The notes under the pieces are model-generated. The model was not told the DNA's origin, ran no database searches, and saw only the letters and a program-made list of their open reading frames with translations. A stretch of 64,000 nucleotides of DNA from Gimesia maris (GTDB taxonomy: Bacteria; Planctomycetota; Planctomycetia; Planctomycetales; Planctomycetaceae), in NCBI RefSeq assembly GCF_008298035.1, contig NZ_CP042910.1, forward strand, positions 62,001 to 126,000, read 5' to 3'. Of the stretch, positions 8,171 to 17,251 are shown piece by piece (position 1 is the first letter of the stretch; each line of letters begins with the position of its first letter). Both the position numbers and the translations under genes were made by a program.

Positions 8171-10486
8171 TTATTTCTCCAGCGTCAGGGTGCCCAAATC
8201 GACGGGTTCAGCGCTATATCCATTTTTCACAGGCGGAACGGTAAAGTGGACATCGTTTAAGCTGCCCGCGGCATGCTTTCGCTCTCTGAAGGTGACTTTC
8301 AGGAGATAGTCTCCCGGCGGCGCATCGTCGATACGGAACGATCCATCGCGGGCAATGCTGGCGGTGAGACTGGGAGAATCGGTCAGTAATTTACTGCGTG
8401 CGTCTTTGTATCTCTGATAGACCACTTTCTCCGCTTCATATGTGGGCGATTTTCTCCAGGCCAGTACCCAGTCGCGAAAGTGCAGGGGGTCTTTCCTGAC
8501 CGCCTCTATCGATAACATACCCGCTGGTGGCTCTAAATACCGATGTGCGTCAACCATCGCAAATGCCCAAAGTACTTCACCCGTGTGATTGACAGGCGCT
8601 GCGAGTTTGCCCACAACCGGTCGCCCGGTGCCTCCCAGGTCCAGCGAGATCGTTTCTCCGGCGACAAAATCGACGGGTACTCGGACCGACGAAGTGGGTT
8701 CGGTGGCGCCTGCGTTGACGGTCAACATGATGCGGCGGTTAATGCGTCCGTGTCCCGGAAAGACACGCTCAAACACATAACGACCGTCTTTCCCCGTGGT
8801 CGTGTCGTGGTGGGTGAAGATATTCGGAACGCCTTCGCCGTAAGACGGGGTCACATTACTGAAGATGGTGAGCGGGACTCGCGCAACCGGCTTCGTGCCG
8901 ACACGAAACGTTCCTTCAATGCGTGCCCAGGGGGTGAGTGTGACGGTTTCCGGTATCGCCCCTTGTTCCGATTTGAGGTGCGCGTAACCCGCCGGATGCG
9001 TGATCATCAGCTGGAATGGTTCTGTCCGTGCCGGAATGCTGAAATGCCCTTTTGCATCCGACTTGAGCTGTGTGGCATATGTCGAACCGTCATCAATTTC
9101 ACCATTCTCAACGCTGATCTGCGAGCCGGCGACACCAAGGGCGATTTTCGCGCCCGCCGCCGGTTTCCCCGCTGCTGTCATCAGGGTTGCAGCGATGTCT
9201 GTTGCCGGTTCCAGGGCAAAATCAATCTCGATTTCTCCCTCGTCGGTTTTGATATCACGCGAGATCGCCAGCTGATAACCGGCGGCTTCAATTTTCACCA
9301 GATTCGCAGAATATCCGTGTTTCAGGCGAATGCGGTACGTTCCATCGGTCGCATCAATACCGTCGCGGGGGCTCCAATCCATTCCGAGGCGAGGATCGCT
9401 GTTGCGCAGGCCGGGAGTGAAATGAAACTGTTTGATCGGTTGTTTTGTCTTGGCATCAATCACGTGACCCGAAACCACCAGTGCCGGGGGCGGAGTGAAG
9501 ACATATTCCTTCTCGCGGGCGACGAGTGGTTCTTTGGAGAGCTGCATTCCGCCGGGACGACAGATGTCGGCCTGAAATTCATCCAGGGGGGCTTCATCCC
9601 ATTCCCAGACGCCATGCTCGTCGGCGTACTGACTGACATGGTCGAACTCGAAGTAATCGATTCTGCCACGCCAGTCCTGAAAGAAAATGCGTGCCTTGGG
9701 AATTCCTTTCCCGTTTTCATCGACGACACGCACGCGAATCTTACCGCCGGGCTTGAGCACAAAGTCGACCGGTTCCATCTCTGGGGCCACGCGGACTTCT
9801 TTCATTTCCAATGCACGACGCTTGGCGGATGCGACAACACGCGTCACGCGAGGTTCGCAACCACTGAGCAGGTAGACGCCAAACTCGTCGGTTTTTGCTT
9901 CACGAATTTCATTCAGGAACTTGGTACGAATCAGTGCGCCGCCGACCGGTTTGCCGTTTTCATCTGTCACACTGCCTGTGATATTCAAACCCTGTCCCAG
10001 CATCATTTTTGCGGAAGGACTCGCATCGGCTTTCACTTCGAAGACACTGCGGTTGATCCGTTTTCGCCAGGGACCATATTCGGGGTGATTGATGGCGATG
10101 AAAACTTCCGCTTCGGAAGCAGGGACATCATCGAACTGCCATTCCCCCTTTGCGTTCGTCACGATTTTCGTGTTGACAGCCGGTCGTCTGACATCTTTAT
10201 TCCGTCGATAGCGGCGCACATCCACCGAGATCTTCGCACCGGCGACAGGCTGTCCCGCTTTGTCAACAACGATACCCCCCACGGTCCAGTCTTTGTCCGC
10301 AGCGGCTTTGGGGCTCTTCTTGTCTTGCGCGCTCGCCAGATGGAGGGGTTGAATTCCCGCGATCAGACTCAAGAGGATGATCAGCCCCGTTAGAATTCGA
10401 AAGTCTTTGAGTGGAATCCCGTGTCGAGACACATCGGAAACGGCTTTCGATGCCGGTCGGTACGGCGGGGTATCAAAAATAATCAT
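8171..10486 (-). CDS. Membrane-anchored or exported protein with carboxypeptidase-regulatory-like repeats
   Basis: A 771-aa protein. An N-terminal hydrophobic segment (FRILTGLIILLSLIAGIQPL, about residues 30-50) is followed by several CarboxypepD-reg/CNA-B-like beta-sandwich modules, visible as repeats of 'G.V.D..GKPV.GA.I....' (WTVGGIVVDKAGQPVAGAKI, NITGSVTDENGKPVGGALI, VVSGHVIDAKTKQPIKQF). The protein is a clear paralogue of the C-terminal half of the neighbouring M56 protein (shared EPRVTRV, GVWEWDEAPL and CRPGGMQL), but has no protease domain. Start chosen at 10486 because AGGTGAATTC precedes that ATG; a GTG 36 nt upstream is less likely. It is probably extracytoplasmic and adhesive or sensory; that role is inference. 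It is separated from the M56 gene by 226 nt. Confidence 0.85.
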   Translation of the reverse strand: MIIFDTPPYRPASKAVSDVSRHGIPLKDFRILTGLIILLSLIAGIQPLHLASAQDKKSPKAAADKDWTVGGIVVDKAGQPVAGAKISVDVRRYRRNKDVRRPAVNTKIVTNAKGEWQFDDVPASEAEVFIAINHPEYGPWRKRINRSVFEVKADASPSAKMMLGQGLNITGSVTDENGKPVGGALIRTKFLNEIREAKTDEFGVYLLSGCEPRVTRVVASAKRRALEMKEVRVAPEMEPVDFVLKPGGKIRVRVVDENGKGIPKARIFFQDWRGRIDYFEFDHVSQYADEHGVWEWDEAPLDEFQADICRPGGMQLSKEPLVAREKEYVFTPPPALVVSGHVIDAKTKQPIKQFHFTPGLRNSDPRLGMDWSPRDGIDATDGTYRIRLKHGYSANLVKIEAAGYQLAISRDIKTDEGEIEIDFALEPATDIAATLMTAAGKPAAGAKIALGVAGSQISVENGEIDDGSTYATQLKSDAKGHFSIPARTEPFQLMITHPAGYAHLKSEQGAIPETVTLTPWARIEGTFRVGTKPVARVPLTIFSNVTPSYGEGVPNIFTHHDTTTGKDGRYVFERVFPGHGRINRRIMLTVNAGATEPTSSVRVPVDFVAGETISLDLGGTGRPVVGKLAAPVNHTGEVLWAFAMVDAHRYLEPPAGMLSIEAVRKDPLHFRDWVLAWRKSPTYEAEKVVYQRYKDARSKLLTDSPSLTASIARDGSFRIDDAPPGDYLLKVTFRERKHAAGSLNDVHFTVPPVKNGYSAEPVDLGTLTLEK

Positions 10487-10712
10487 GAATTCACCTGGTT
10501 GGAAGCGATCAACGTGGAGCACGGCTGATTTTGAATTGATTCAGTCGCATTCAGCCGGTGTGATGAAAGCAGGCGATCGAGTGTCTGTCGTCCTGATCTC
10601 GCTGGGCGCGATCTGTAACATACATCTATGCACAGTATTCAATCGTGTAGACGAGGTCAAGAAAATGTTGTATTTCTACAGACGAAAATGGAAGAGTGAA
10701 CCGTCAGCACGG

Positions 10713-13700
10713 TTATTTTTTCTCCAGTGTCAGTATACCCAGATCGATGGGCTTTGTTGCATTCTTCCCATCGGACGGTGGTACGTAAACATGAACGTCT
10801 TTCAATTTGCCAGCGGGATTGTCATGCAACCACATCTTTAAATCATAGTTTCCTGGTGGCACATCGTCGATGTGAAATGCACCGTCGTCGCCGATACTGG
10901 CTGAGAAGTAAGTGTTGTCTGTCTGCAGCTGCAGGTGCTGTTCATACGCAAGACGCCAGGCTTCGTACCGCTCAGGATCTTTGAAATCCTCTGCTTTAGT
11001 CAGCGGTTCTGGTGGGGGTGGGAGAGTGCCTTGGAGTTGGAGCAAATTCAAATTCCAGATGACCCTGCCGGTATAACCGGTAGCGGGCGCCAGTTGACCG
11101 ACGATCCGCCGCCCTGTACCCCCCAGATTGAGGGTCGTGGTTTTTCCTGCGAATAATTCTACCTTTTCCCGATGTGACGATGTCACCTCGCTCGTTCCCT
11201 CATTCGCCATCATTGTGATTTCACGTCCCACGCGGCATTTGCCGGGAAAGACCCGGTTAAAAACGAAACGGCCGTTTTCATCGGATTTGGTTTCAGTCTC
11301 TGTGTGAATATGCGGCTCTTTGTCGCCGTAGAGATTGAAGCCGTTACCAAACAGCGTCAGGTCGACATGCGGGGCGATGTCCTTCCCCACGCGGAATGTT
11401 CCTTCCAGTCGCGCCCAGGGAGTGAGCTTGACGGGATCGGGAATCGGACCTGCTTCCGACTTGAGGTGTGCGAAGCCATCTGGATGCAGAATGATCAGTT
11501 GAAAGGGTTCCGTTCGGGGCGGAATACTGAAGAAGCCTTTGGCGTCAGATTTGAACTGCGTGGCATACGTCGAAATGTTGCGGATCCTGCCGTTTTTGAT
11601 CATGATCTGAGAACCCTCTATCCCGACGGCAATTTCTGCCTCCGCGGCGGGTTTACCGTCTGCTGTCAGAATGGTGGCGGCAATATCTTTTGCAGGTTTC
11701 AAAGCGAAATCGAACGGCACACTTTCCTCGTCGGGTTTGAAAGCACGTGAAGTAGCGACCTCATAACCGTCTGCTTCAATTCGTACAAAGTGGGCCGGCT
11801 CGTCACGCGTAATGCGAATCAGGTATTTGCCATCAGAGGCTTCAAAACTGTAAGACGTATTCCAGAACAGGCTGGACGTTGAATCGTCTCTTTGAACTCC
11901 GGGTGTGACGCGGAACTTTTTGACAGGCTGTTTTGTCTTCGCGTCGACGACACTTCCTGAAATCACTAACGCTTTGGGTGGTTGGAACACATATTCTTTT
12001 TTACGTGCCAGCAATTTCTGATTGGTGAGTTGCATCCCGCCAGGGCGGCAGATATCCACCTTGAATGAATCGAGGGGCGCTTCGTCCCATTCCCAGACAC
12101 CATTTTCATCGGCGTACTGGTTCACATCATCGAACTCAAAATTATTAACCCACTTCCCCCGCCAGCTTTGAAAAAAGATGCGTGCTTTGGGGATGCCGTT
12201 CCCATTTTCATCGACCACACGCACGTGAACTTTTCCGCCCGGCTTCAGTGAGAAGTCAACTGGGGTCATATCAGGTTCCACGCGCACATCCTGAACTTCC
12301 GGAGCACGACCATTCGCGGAAACGGCGACGCGTGTCACCCGGGGTTCGCAGCCGGTGATCAGGTAGACGCCAAACTCATCTGTGGTCGCTTTGCGAATGT
12401 CATTCATGAACTTCGTGCGGACCAGCGCGCCGGCGATGGGTTTACCTTTCTCATCCGTCACGCTACCCGTGATATTCAATCCCTGCTCCAATGTGATTTG
12501 TGCAGTGGGACTGGCATTGGCTTTCACTTCAAATTCACTGCGGGCCACACGTTTTCGCCAGGGACGATAGTCGGGGTGATCTACGGAAAGATACACTTCT
12601 GCTTTGGAAGCGGGGACATAATCAAACTGCCAGCGACCGTGGGCATCGGTTTTGATTTTCGTACCAACACCTAACTGACTGGTATCGCCGGGCCGTTTTT
12701 TGAAATCTACGCTGGGCGAAACTTTTGCGCCTGCGATCGGTTTCCCTGCTTCGTCAACAATGATGCCGCCTACCGTCCAGCCTTTATCCAGCATCGCTGT
12801 AAATTTATCCGGGATGCTGTCCACAGGCCAGCTGGCCCAGTAGGGTGCATAACCGGGCTTTTTGATACTGAGGTTGAAGCGTTTCAGGTGATGAGTCATG
12901 CGAAAGCGGAGTTCGCCTTTGTCGTTCGTTTTCACAAACGGTCCATAGGTCGCGTCTCGCAGGAACTCACCTTTGATGATCTGATCGGCCGTGGGAGCGG
13001 GACCACTGCGGATTTCGACGGTCGTATCAGGCACCGGTTTGCCAGCCGAGTCAACGACGCTCAATTGAAACTGCCGCATCATGTCTTTGTCGGGCGCGAA
13101 GACCAGCATAAAGTTGATGGATTCATTGGGGCGAATGTATCGGATGCCGTCTTTGAGAAAAGGCATATCTGGATCGTCTGTGATACGCAGCGGTTCGGAA
13201 GGTCTGCGGCTCACGAGTTTGTAACCCATACGCTGATATTTGCAGAATAGCTCTACATCGTGTGTTCCTACGCCATAAGGGGATTTTTCGGAAACCTCAC
13301 CACGCTCGACCGGGCCGAACTGCAGACCGAAATTATCGAGCCGATTGATGACACCTTCCTGGTTTCGCATTTTATTTTTACTGTTGACGAGCCGCATTTC
13401 AACGCGCCCGCCGGTTATTGATTGACCATCTTTGACTACGGCATCACCAGTGATATGAAACGGATCCTGGAACATTTTTGCCAAGTCGCTGGTCAGTTTC
13501 AATTCAGTCGTTTTATCGGCTTCTACTCTGGCACTGCCGATTTTAGGGTAGCGATATCTGCCTTGAAAATGAACGTTGTTAATTTCGATCAGGTATTTCC
13601 CCGGGAACAGGGGCGCGGTCGTAAACTGCCCAGCTTCGTCAGTCGTGGCGTAAACCATAAACGTCTTGCGTTTGTCCTTCAGGAAGAATGAATTTCCAAT

Positions 13701-15332
13701 TCTCAGATCCAGGTCAGGCATCGGTTTGCCGGTTTGAGGATCGACGACAGTTCCCTTAATGAAACCGCCGCGCGTCATTTTCAGATTGAATTCTTCCTGA
13801 TATGGTTCTTTCAGCTGCAGAGAAAGATCCCGCCACGACTGGCCATCGGCGGGTACATACTCAGGATGTTGGAACTGCACGCCGAAGTGTTGATAAGCAC
13901 GCTTATCTTCAGGCGTATCATCAAGTATGATCGCAGTCCCTGTCTTAAGAGGGTCAAACCGATATTTGCCGTCCGCATCCGTGGTTGTTTTCTGACCGCG
14001 AAACCGTGTCGCCACGCCACTGTAGAGCTGGACCTCTACATCCGGGATCGGCTTTCCTTTGGTGTCGGTAATATGGCCATGCAAAACCGGTTTTTTCTGA
14101 GGGGCAGGTTTTGTCTCAGTTTGTTGCTTCTGTTCGTTCCCTGGTGTGCTCGTCTGCGCCGTGGAGGGAGAAATCAGGCCGACAATCGCCAGAGCCGCTC
14201 CCAGAATCAACAGCCCGCATAAGCCGCCGCGCGAGACCGGCAGGGGCTCCTGCAGGGATTCACCGAACAGCCGGGCCACGCGACGGCGGATTTCTGAAGG
14301 AGACTTGCCACTGGCAGCCAGTGTCGTCAGATCGTTGCTGGACATACTGCGTTTCGCCAGTTCCGCGACATGCAGCAGCGCTGTGGCATAATTCACACGC
14401 GATTCGAATGTGGAAGTGGAATCGAGTTTCAGCTGGCATGTCATTTCATCACAACAGTATTCCCGCAGCATGTTGATCCGGTGATTCAGATACCAGAGCG
14501 CGGGATTGAAAAACAGAATCGCTTCCGTAAACCGCTGCAGCAGATTGATCCACAAATCGAAACGGCGGATGTGAGCCAGTTCGTGCGCGAGGATCAGTTC
14601 CAGCTCGTCAGTGGTGAGTCCACTGATGGCAGAAGCGGGCAGCAGGATCATCGGTCGCAGAATACCTGTCACGCGAGGCACTAGAATCTGTTCGCTACAG
14701 GCCAGTACCGGAACCACTTTCAACGACCATGTCTGAGCAAGGTGGCGTAATGAATTGACGAGCGGCCCCGCAGAGATCCGTTCGGCTGTCGCGCCGAGTC
14801 GCTGTACGCGGATACTGGAGATCAACAGGCGGAACAACATCAAGGCGACTCCCGCGACGTAGCAGGCGACGATCCAGGGAGCCAGCCAAAGCCAAACCTG
14901 TGATCGTCTTGCGGGAGACGCCTTGGAATCTTCGGGGAAAAGATCAATGGCGGAGCGTGTTGTCTGCTGCTCAATGAACTGGGATTTCGTAGCGGGTAGT
15001 GGCTCTGAAATAACGGGACTGGTTTGAACCGGCGCGACAGGGCGCATGTCGGCGAGGGAAGGCAACGCCTCTGTTCTCGCTGGAGTCACGCGGGCTGCCA
15101 CGGGTTCAGTCGGAGTCTGATCAACGAGAGCGAATGTCACGGGGAGCGCCAGCACGGCGAACAGCAGAGCCGTGACGTAGAGTACATAATATCGTTCTAC
15201 GTTATTTTTCTGCCAGCAGCGCTCCACGAGCCAGAGCACGCCGATCAGCAGGGAGACCTGCCAGATGGAATGCAGCAGCGTCAGACAGAGGCGGCCGCTT
15301 AAAGCGGGATCGAGAAGCGTATTCCAGATCAT
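10713..15332 (-). CDS. BlaR1-like M56 membrane metalloprotease with long Ig-like C-terminal tail
   Basis: 1539 aa. The N-terminal part has transmembrane segments near residues 13-37, 47-70 and 147-170, then the zinc protease motif HELAH at 250-254 and the conserved EYCCDE at 291-296, as in M56 (BlaR1/MecR1) proteases. A further hydrophobic segment lies near 370-390 (LCGLLILGAALAIVGLI). In BlaR1 a penicillin-binding sensor domain would follow; here there are about 1150 residues of CarboxypepD-reg/CNA-B-like modules (for example LHGHITDTKGKPIPDVEVQL, WTVGGIIVDEAGKPIAGAKV, NITGSVTDEKGKPIAGALV). The gene overlaps the BlaI-family repressor by ATGA, so the pair is translationally coupled. By analogy, signal capture outside triggers cleavage of the repressor; the ligand is unknown. 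Confidence 0.9.
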   Translation of the reverse strand: MIWNTLLDPALSGRLCLTLLHSIWQVSLLIGVLWLVERCWQKNNVERYYVLYVTALLFAVLALPVTFALVDQTPTEPVAARVTPARTEALPSLADMRPVAPVQTSPVISEPLPATKSQFIEQQTTRSAIDLFPEDSKASPARRSQVWLWLAPWIVACYVAGVALMLFRLLISSIRVQRLGATAERISAGPLVNSLRHLAQTWSLKVVPVLACSEQILVPRVTGILRPMILLPASAISGLTTDELELILAHELAHIRRFDLWINLLQRFTEAILFFNPALWYLNHRINMLREYCCDEMTCQLKLDSTSTFESRVNYATALLHVAELAKRSMSSNDLTTLAASGKSPSEIRRRVARLFGESLQEPLPVSRGGLCGLLILGAALAIVGLISPSTAQTSTPGNEQKQQTETKPAPQKKPVLHGHITDTKGKPIPDVEVQLYSGVATRFRGQKTTTDADGKYRFDPLKTGTAIILDDTPEDKRAYQHFGVQFQHPEYVPADGQSWRDLSLQLKEPYQEEFNLKMTRGGFIKGTVVDPQTGKPMPDLDLRIGNSFFLKDKRKTFMVYATTDEAGQFTTAPLFPGKYLIEINNVHFQGRYRYPKIGSARVEADKTTELKLTSDLAKMFQDPFHITGDAVVKDGQSITGGRVEMRLVNSKNKMRNQEGVINRLDNFGLQFGPVERGEVSEKSPYGVGTHDVELFCKYQRMGYKLVSRRPSEPLRITDDPDMPFLKDGIRYIRPNESINFMLVFAPDKDMMRQFQLSVVDSAGKPVPDTTVEIRSGPAPTADQIIKGEFLRDATYGPFVKTNDKGELRFRMTHHLKRFNLSIKKPGYAPYWASWPVDSIPDKFTAMLDKGWTVGGIIVDEAGKPIAGAKVSPSVDFKKRPGDTSQLGVGTKIKTDAHGRWQFDYVPASKAEVYLSVDHPDYRPWRKRVARSEFEVKANASPTAQITLEQGLNITGSVTDEKGKPIAGALVRTKFMNDIRKATTDEFGVYLITGCEPRVTRVAVSANGRAPEVQDVRVEPDMTPVDFSLKPGGKVHVRVVDENGNGIPKARIFFQSWRGKWVNNFEFDDVNQYADENGVWEWDEAPLDSFKVDICRPGGMQLTNQKLLARKKEYVFQPPKALVISGSVVDAKTKQPVKKFRVTPGVQRDDSTSSLFWNTSYSFEASDGKYLIRITRDEPAHFVRIEADGYEVATSRAFKPDEESVPFDFALKPAKDIAATILTADGKPAAEAEIAVGIEGSQIMIKNGRIRNISTYATQFKSDAKGFFSIPPRTEPFQLIILHPDGFAHLKSEAGPIPDPVKLTPWARLEGTFRVGKDIAPHVDLTLFGNGFNLYGDKEPHIHTETETKSDENGRFVFNRVFPGKCRVGREITMMANEGTSEVTSSHREKVELFAGKTTTLNLGGTGRRIVGQLAPATGYTGRVIWNLNLLQLQGTLPPPPEPLTKAEDFKDPERYEAWRLAYEQHLQLQTDNTYFSASIGDDGAFHIDDVPPGNYDLKMWLHDNPAGKLKDVHVYVPPSDGKNATKPIDLGILTLEKK

Positions 15333-15727
15333 TGCTGTTGCTCCTTTGCTTTGCGGGCAATGAGCTTGCGGAGTGCCGCGAGTTCTTCGGAATCCAGGTC
15401 GACCGTCTCAATCAGGTTCATGACCAGAGCCGATGAGGAACCATCAAACACCCGCGATAACAGATCTCCCAGGATGCCGCCGGTCACCGCTTTTTTCTGC
15501 AGCTTCGGCGAAAACAGGAACGACTTGCCATCCTTTTTCCGTTTCACGAACCCCTTGTGATACATGATGTTAAGCGTCGTGATTACGGAACTGTGTGCCA
15601 GCGGTCGTGCGGCCTGCGCTTCGAGCCGCGCCCGCACATCTCGCACGGGCAGCGGCGCCTCGTCCCAGAGGATCTTCAGGATTTCCAGTTCCAGTTCGGT
15701 CGGGTGTTCAGATCCGGGTCGCGCCAT
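15329..15727 (-). CDS. BlaI/MecI-family transcriptional repressor
   Basis: 132 aa with the winged-helix pattern of the BlaI/MecI/CopY family: ELEILKILWDEAPLPVRDVR near the N terminus, then HSSVITTLNIMYHKGFVKRK (recognition helix and wing) and a helical C-terminal dimerisation part. It is normally a dimeric repressor cleaved or released when the partner M56 protease is activated. The ATG at 15727 follows GAGGAATCTTTAG. The stop overlaps the start of the M56 gene. Two matching inverted repeats surround its predicted promoter (15775-15848), and a half-site-like CATCTAA touches the start codon, supporting autoregulation. Confidence 0.92.
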   Translation of the reverse strand: MARPGSEHPTELELEILKILWDEAPLPVRDVRARLEAQAARPLAHSSVITTLNIMYHKGFVKRKKDGKSFLFSPKLQKKAVTGGILGDLLSRVFDGSSSALVMNLIETVDLDSEELAALRKLIARKAKEQQQ

Positions 15728-15774
15728 CTAAAGATTCCTCAAACGAAGAACAGCAAAAACGCATCTCAATATCA

Positions 15775-15796
15775 ATCATCTAATTCTTTAGATGAT
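15775..15796 (-). promoter_or_regulatory. Putative BlaI operator 1, over the -10 and start site
   Basis: Perfect inverted repeat ATCATCTAA (15775-15783), 4-nt spacer, TTAGATGAT (15788-15796). It overlaps the predicted -10 element (15795-15800, TAACAT on the minus strand) and the expected transcription start. Same 9-4-9 geometry as the site at 15827-15848. Confidence 0.7.
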
Positions 15797-15823
15797 GTTA
15801 CTGGAGGATTCTCAGTTCGTCAA
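15795..15823 (-). promoter_or_regulatory. Putative promoter of the blaI-M56 operon
   Basis: On the minus strand, TTGACG (15823-15818) is followed after 17 nt by TAACAT (15800-15795). This is the only good -35/-10 pair seen in the leader, and the two inverted repeats flank it closely. Confidence 0.6.
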
Positions 15824-15826
15824 GAA

Positions 15827-15848
15827 ATCTTTTAATTAATTAGATGAT
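15827..15848 (-). promoter_or_regulatory. Putative BlaI operator 2, just upstream of -35
   Basis: Right arm TTAGATGAT (15840-15848) is identical to operator 1. The left arm ATCTTTTAA (15827-15835) matches at 7 of 9 positions, again with a 4-nt spacer. Its centre is 52 bp from that of operator 1, about five helical turns, so repressors could bind on the same DNA face. Confidence 0.6.
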
Positions 15849-15898
15849 TAAAGCGCGGCGACCATACTGTTGGTCCTCTTTGCAATTGAATCGGTAGC

Positions 15899-17167
15899 TC
15901 AGTCTGCTTTTTCAAGCCAGTTGATACCCTGGCGAATATTGCCGTAGACGTTTCCTTTCCAGCCGTGCCCGCCGGGATAGTCGACCAGTGTGGCGCGGAC
16001 GTTTGTCTTCTTGAATGTATCGCGGGCTGCTTTCGCCATGCGGTGAGGGCAGACTTTGTCGTCGGGGGAATGCAGCAGATAGAGACTGCGCTGTTTTGCA
16101 TTGGCGATATCAGGGAGCTGGTCTGGCTTAAAGACGGACATGGCAATCAGCGCACCGTCAATGTCGGTTTCTTTTTGCAGCAGCGTCGCGTACGCTGCGG
16201 GACCTCCTGAAGACCAGGCCAGCAGATAAATTCGTCTGGAATCGATCTTCTGTTTTCCGCTGACATCTTTGATCACGGCAGCGATCAGTTCTTCTGTCGT
16301 GTATTTGACCTTTGCAGTCTGACTGTTTTTTGTCGGCCAGACGACTTTGGGATCAGCGGTCCATTTTTTCGCGATCGGTTGTGCCAGTACGAAGTCATCA
16401 CTCAAGGCATTTTCGAAAATTCGCTTCACAAAGGGATGAAAATCGGCCGAACCGTCACCGCCGGGAAGTACGATCAGCAGTGCGTGCGGTTTTTCGTTAT
16501 CAGATTTGTCTTGAGGCGTGATCAGCAGATACTCTCCGGTTTCTCCGTTGAGCGGGATCTCAATTGCGTGCTCTTTTTTTTCGGGTTTCACAGGCGCTGA
16601 TTCGCCGGTCAGCGTCACTTCCAGGTCATCAAACCAGACTTTCCCCGGTCCGTAGATCTGCAAGCCGATCACAATCTGCTTCGTATTTTCCGGGATCTCT
16701 GCAGAGCCGGTATAGTTTTTCCAGTCATGACTGACGGGAGACTCGCCGGACTCTTTCGCGCCGATGTAGCTGAGCCATTGATGGCCGAGACTTTTTTTGT
16801 TCTCATCCAGGAATAGCACGTCGATAATGGCTTTGCTGGTCTGTTCCGCCCGCACTTCACACTGGACCTGAAGATTCTGTTTCTCACCTTGATAAGGGAG
16901 CAGGCGGTACCACTGTGCGATCGGAAAATAGCGGCGGGCGGATTTTTGCAGCGAGAGACTGCGGTCTCCTGTTTTTCCACGCCCCTTATCATAGACATAC
17001 CTGACCCCGGGCACATTAAAGCCGGTCTGCCACTCTTCGGGTGCTTTGGTTCCGGTTTCGAAACTGTCCTTGAGAATTGCCTCCGGTTCCGCGGAAAAAG
17101 AAACACTGATGCTGAACGGGATGAGTAAGATCCAGGTTAAAGTGAACTCATATCTGTGATGCATCAT
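15899..17167 (-). CDS. Exported alpha/beta hydrolase with N-terminal carbohydrate-binding-like domain
   Basis: 422 aa starting MMHHRYEFTLTWILLIPFSI, a signal peptide with cleavage near SFSAEP. Residues about 30-190 look like a jelly-roll domain (KDSFETGTKAPEEW at its start, KVWFDDLEVTLTG at its end). The C-terminal part is an alpha/beta hydrolase with LLAWSSGGPAAY as the nucleophile elbow, HSPDDKVCPHRM as the acid region and YPGGHGWKG as the histidine region. The elbow reads A-W-S-S-G rather than G-x-S-x-G. It resembles PHB-depolymerase/feruloyl-esterase-like or peptidase-S9-like secreted esterases; substrate unknown. Start at 17167 is preferred because GAAAGGCTCG precedes it; the frame can be opened to a TTG at 17188 without a better site. 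Confidence 0.8.
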   Translation of the reverse strand: MMHHRYEFTLTWILLIPFSISVSFSAEPEAILKDSFETGTKAPEEWQTGFNVPGVRYVYDKGRGKTGDRSLSLQKSARRYFPIAQWYRLLPYQGEKQNLQVQCEVRAEQTSKAIIDVLFLDENKKSLGHQWLSYIGAKESGESPVSHDWKNYTGSAEIPENTKQIVIGLQIYGPGKVWFDDLEVTLTGESAPVKPEKKEHAIEIPLNGETGEYLLITPQDKSDNEKPHALLIVLPGGDGSADFHPFVKRIFENALSDDFVLAQPIAKKWTADPKVVWPTKNSQTAKVKYTTEELIAAVIKDVSGKQKIDSRRIYLLAWSSGGPAAYATLLQKETDIDGALIAMSVFKPDQLPDIANAKQRSLYLLHSPDDKVCPHRMAKAARDTFKKTNVRATLVDYPGGHGWKGNVYGNIRQGINWLEKAD

Positions 17168-17190
17168 CGAGCCTTTCTGTCTGTTCAAAT

Positions 17191-17215
17191 AGCGGCGCGC
17201 ACCTTGTGCGCCGCT
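17191..17215 (-). terminator. Possible terminator hairpin
   Basis: GC-rich inverted repeat AGCGGCGC (17191-17198) and GCGCCGCT (17208-17215) with a 9-nt loop, 37 nt after the stop of the membrane protein gene at 17252. On the minus strand it is followed only by ATTTG, so the U tract is poor. It separates that gene from the hydrolase gene. Confidence 0.45.
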
Positions 17216-17251
17216 GTATGATGGAATGTTTAAACTCAGAATCGATCTCTG

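Noticed and set aside
8543-10393. A 616-codon open frame on the plus strand, opposite the regulatory-like-repeat gene
   Set aside because: It lies antisense to a gene with clear domain repeats, has no ribosome binding site and encodes no recognisable motif. Long antisense frames are common in this codon usage.
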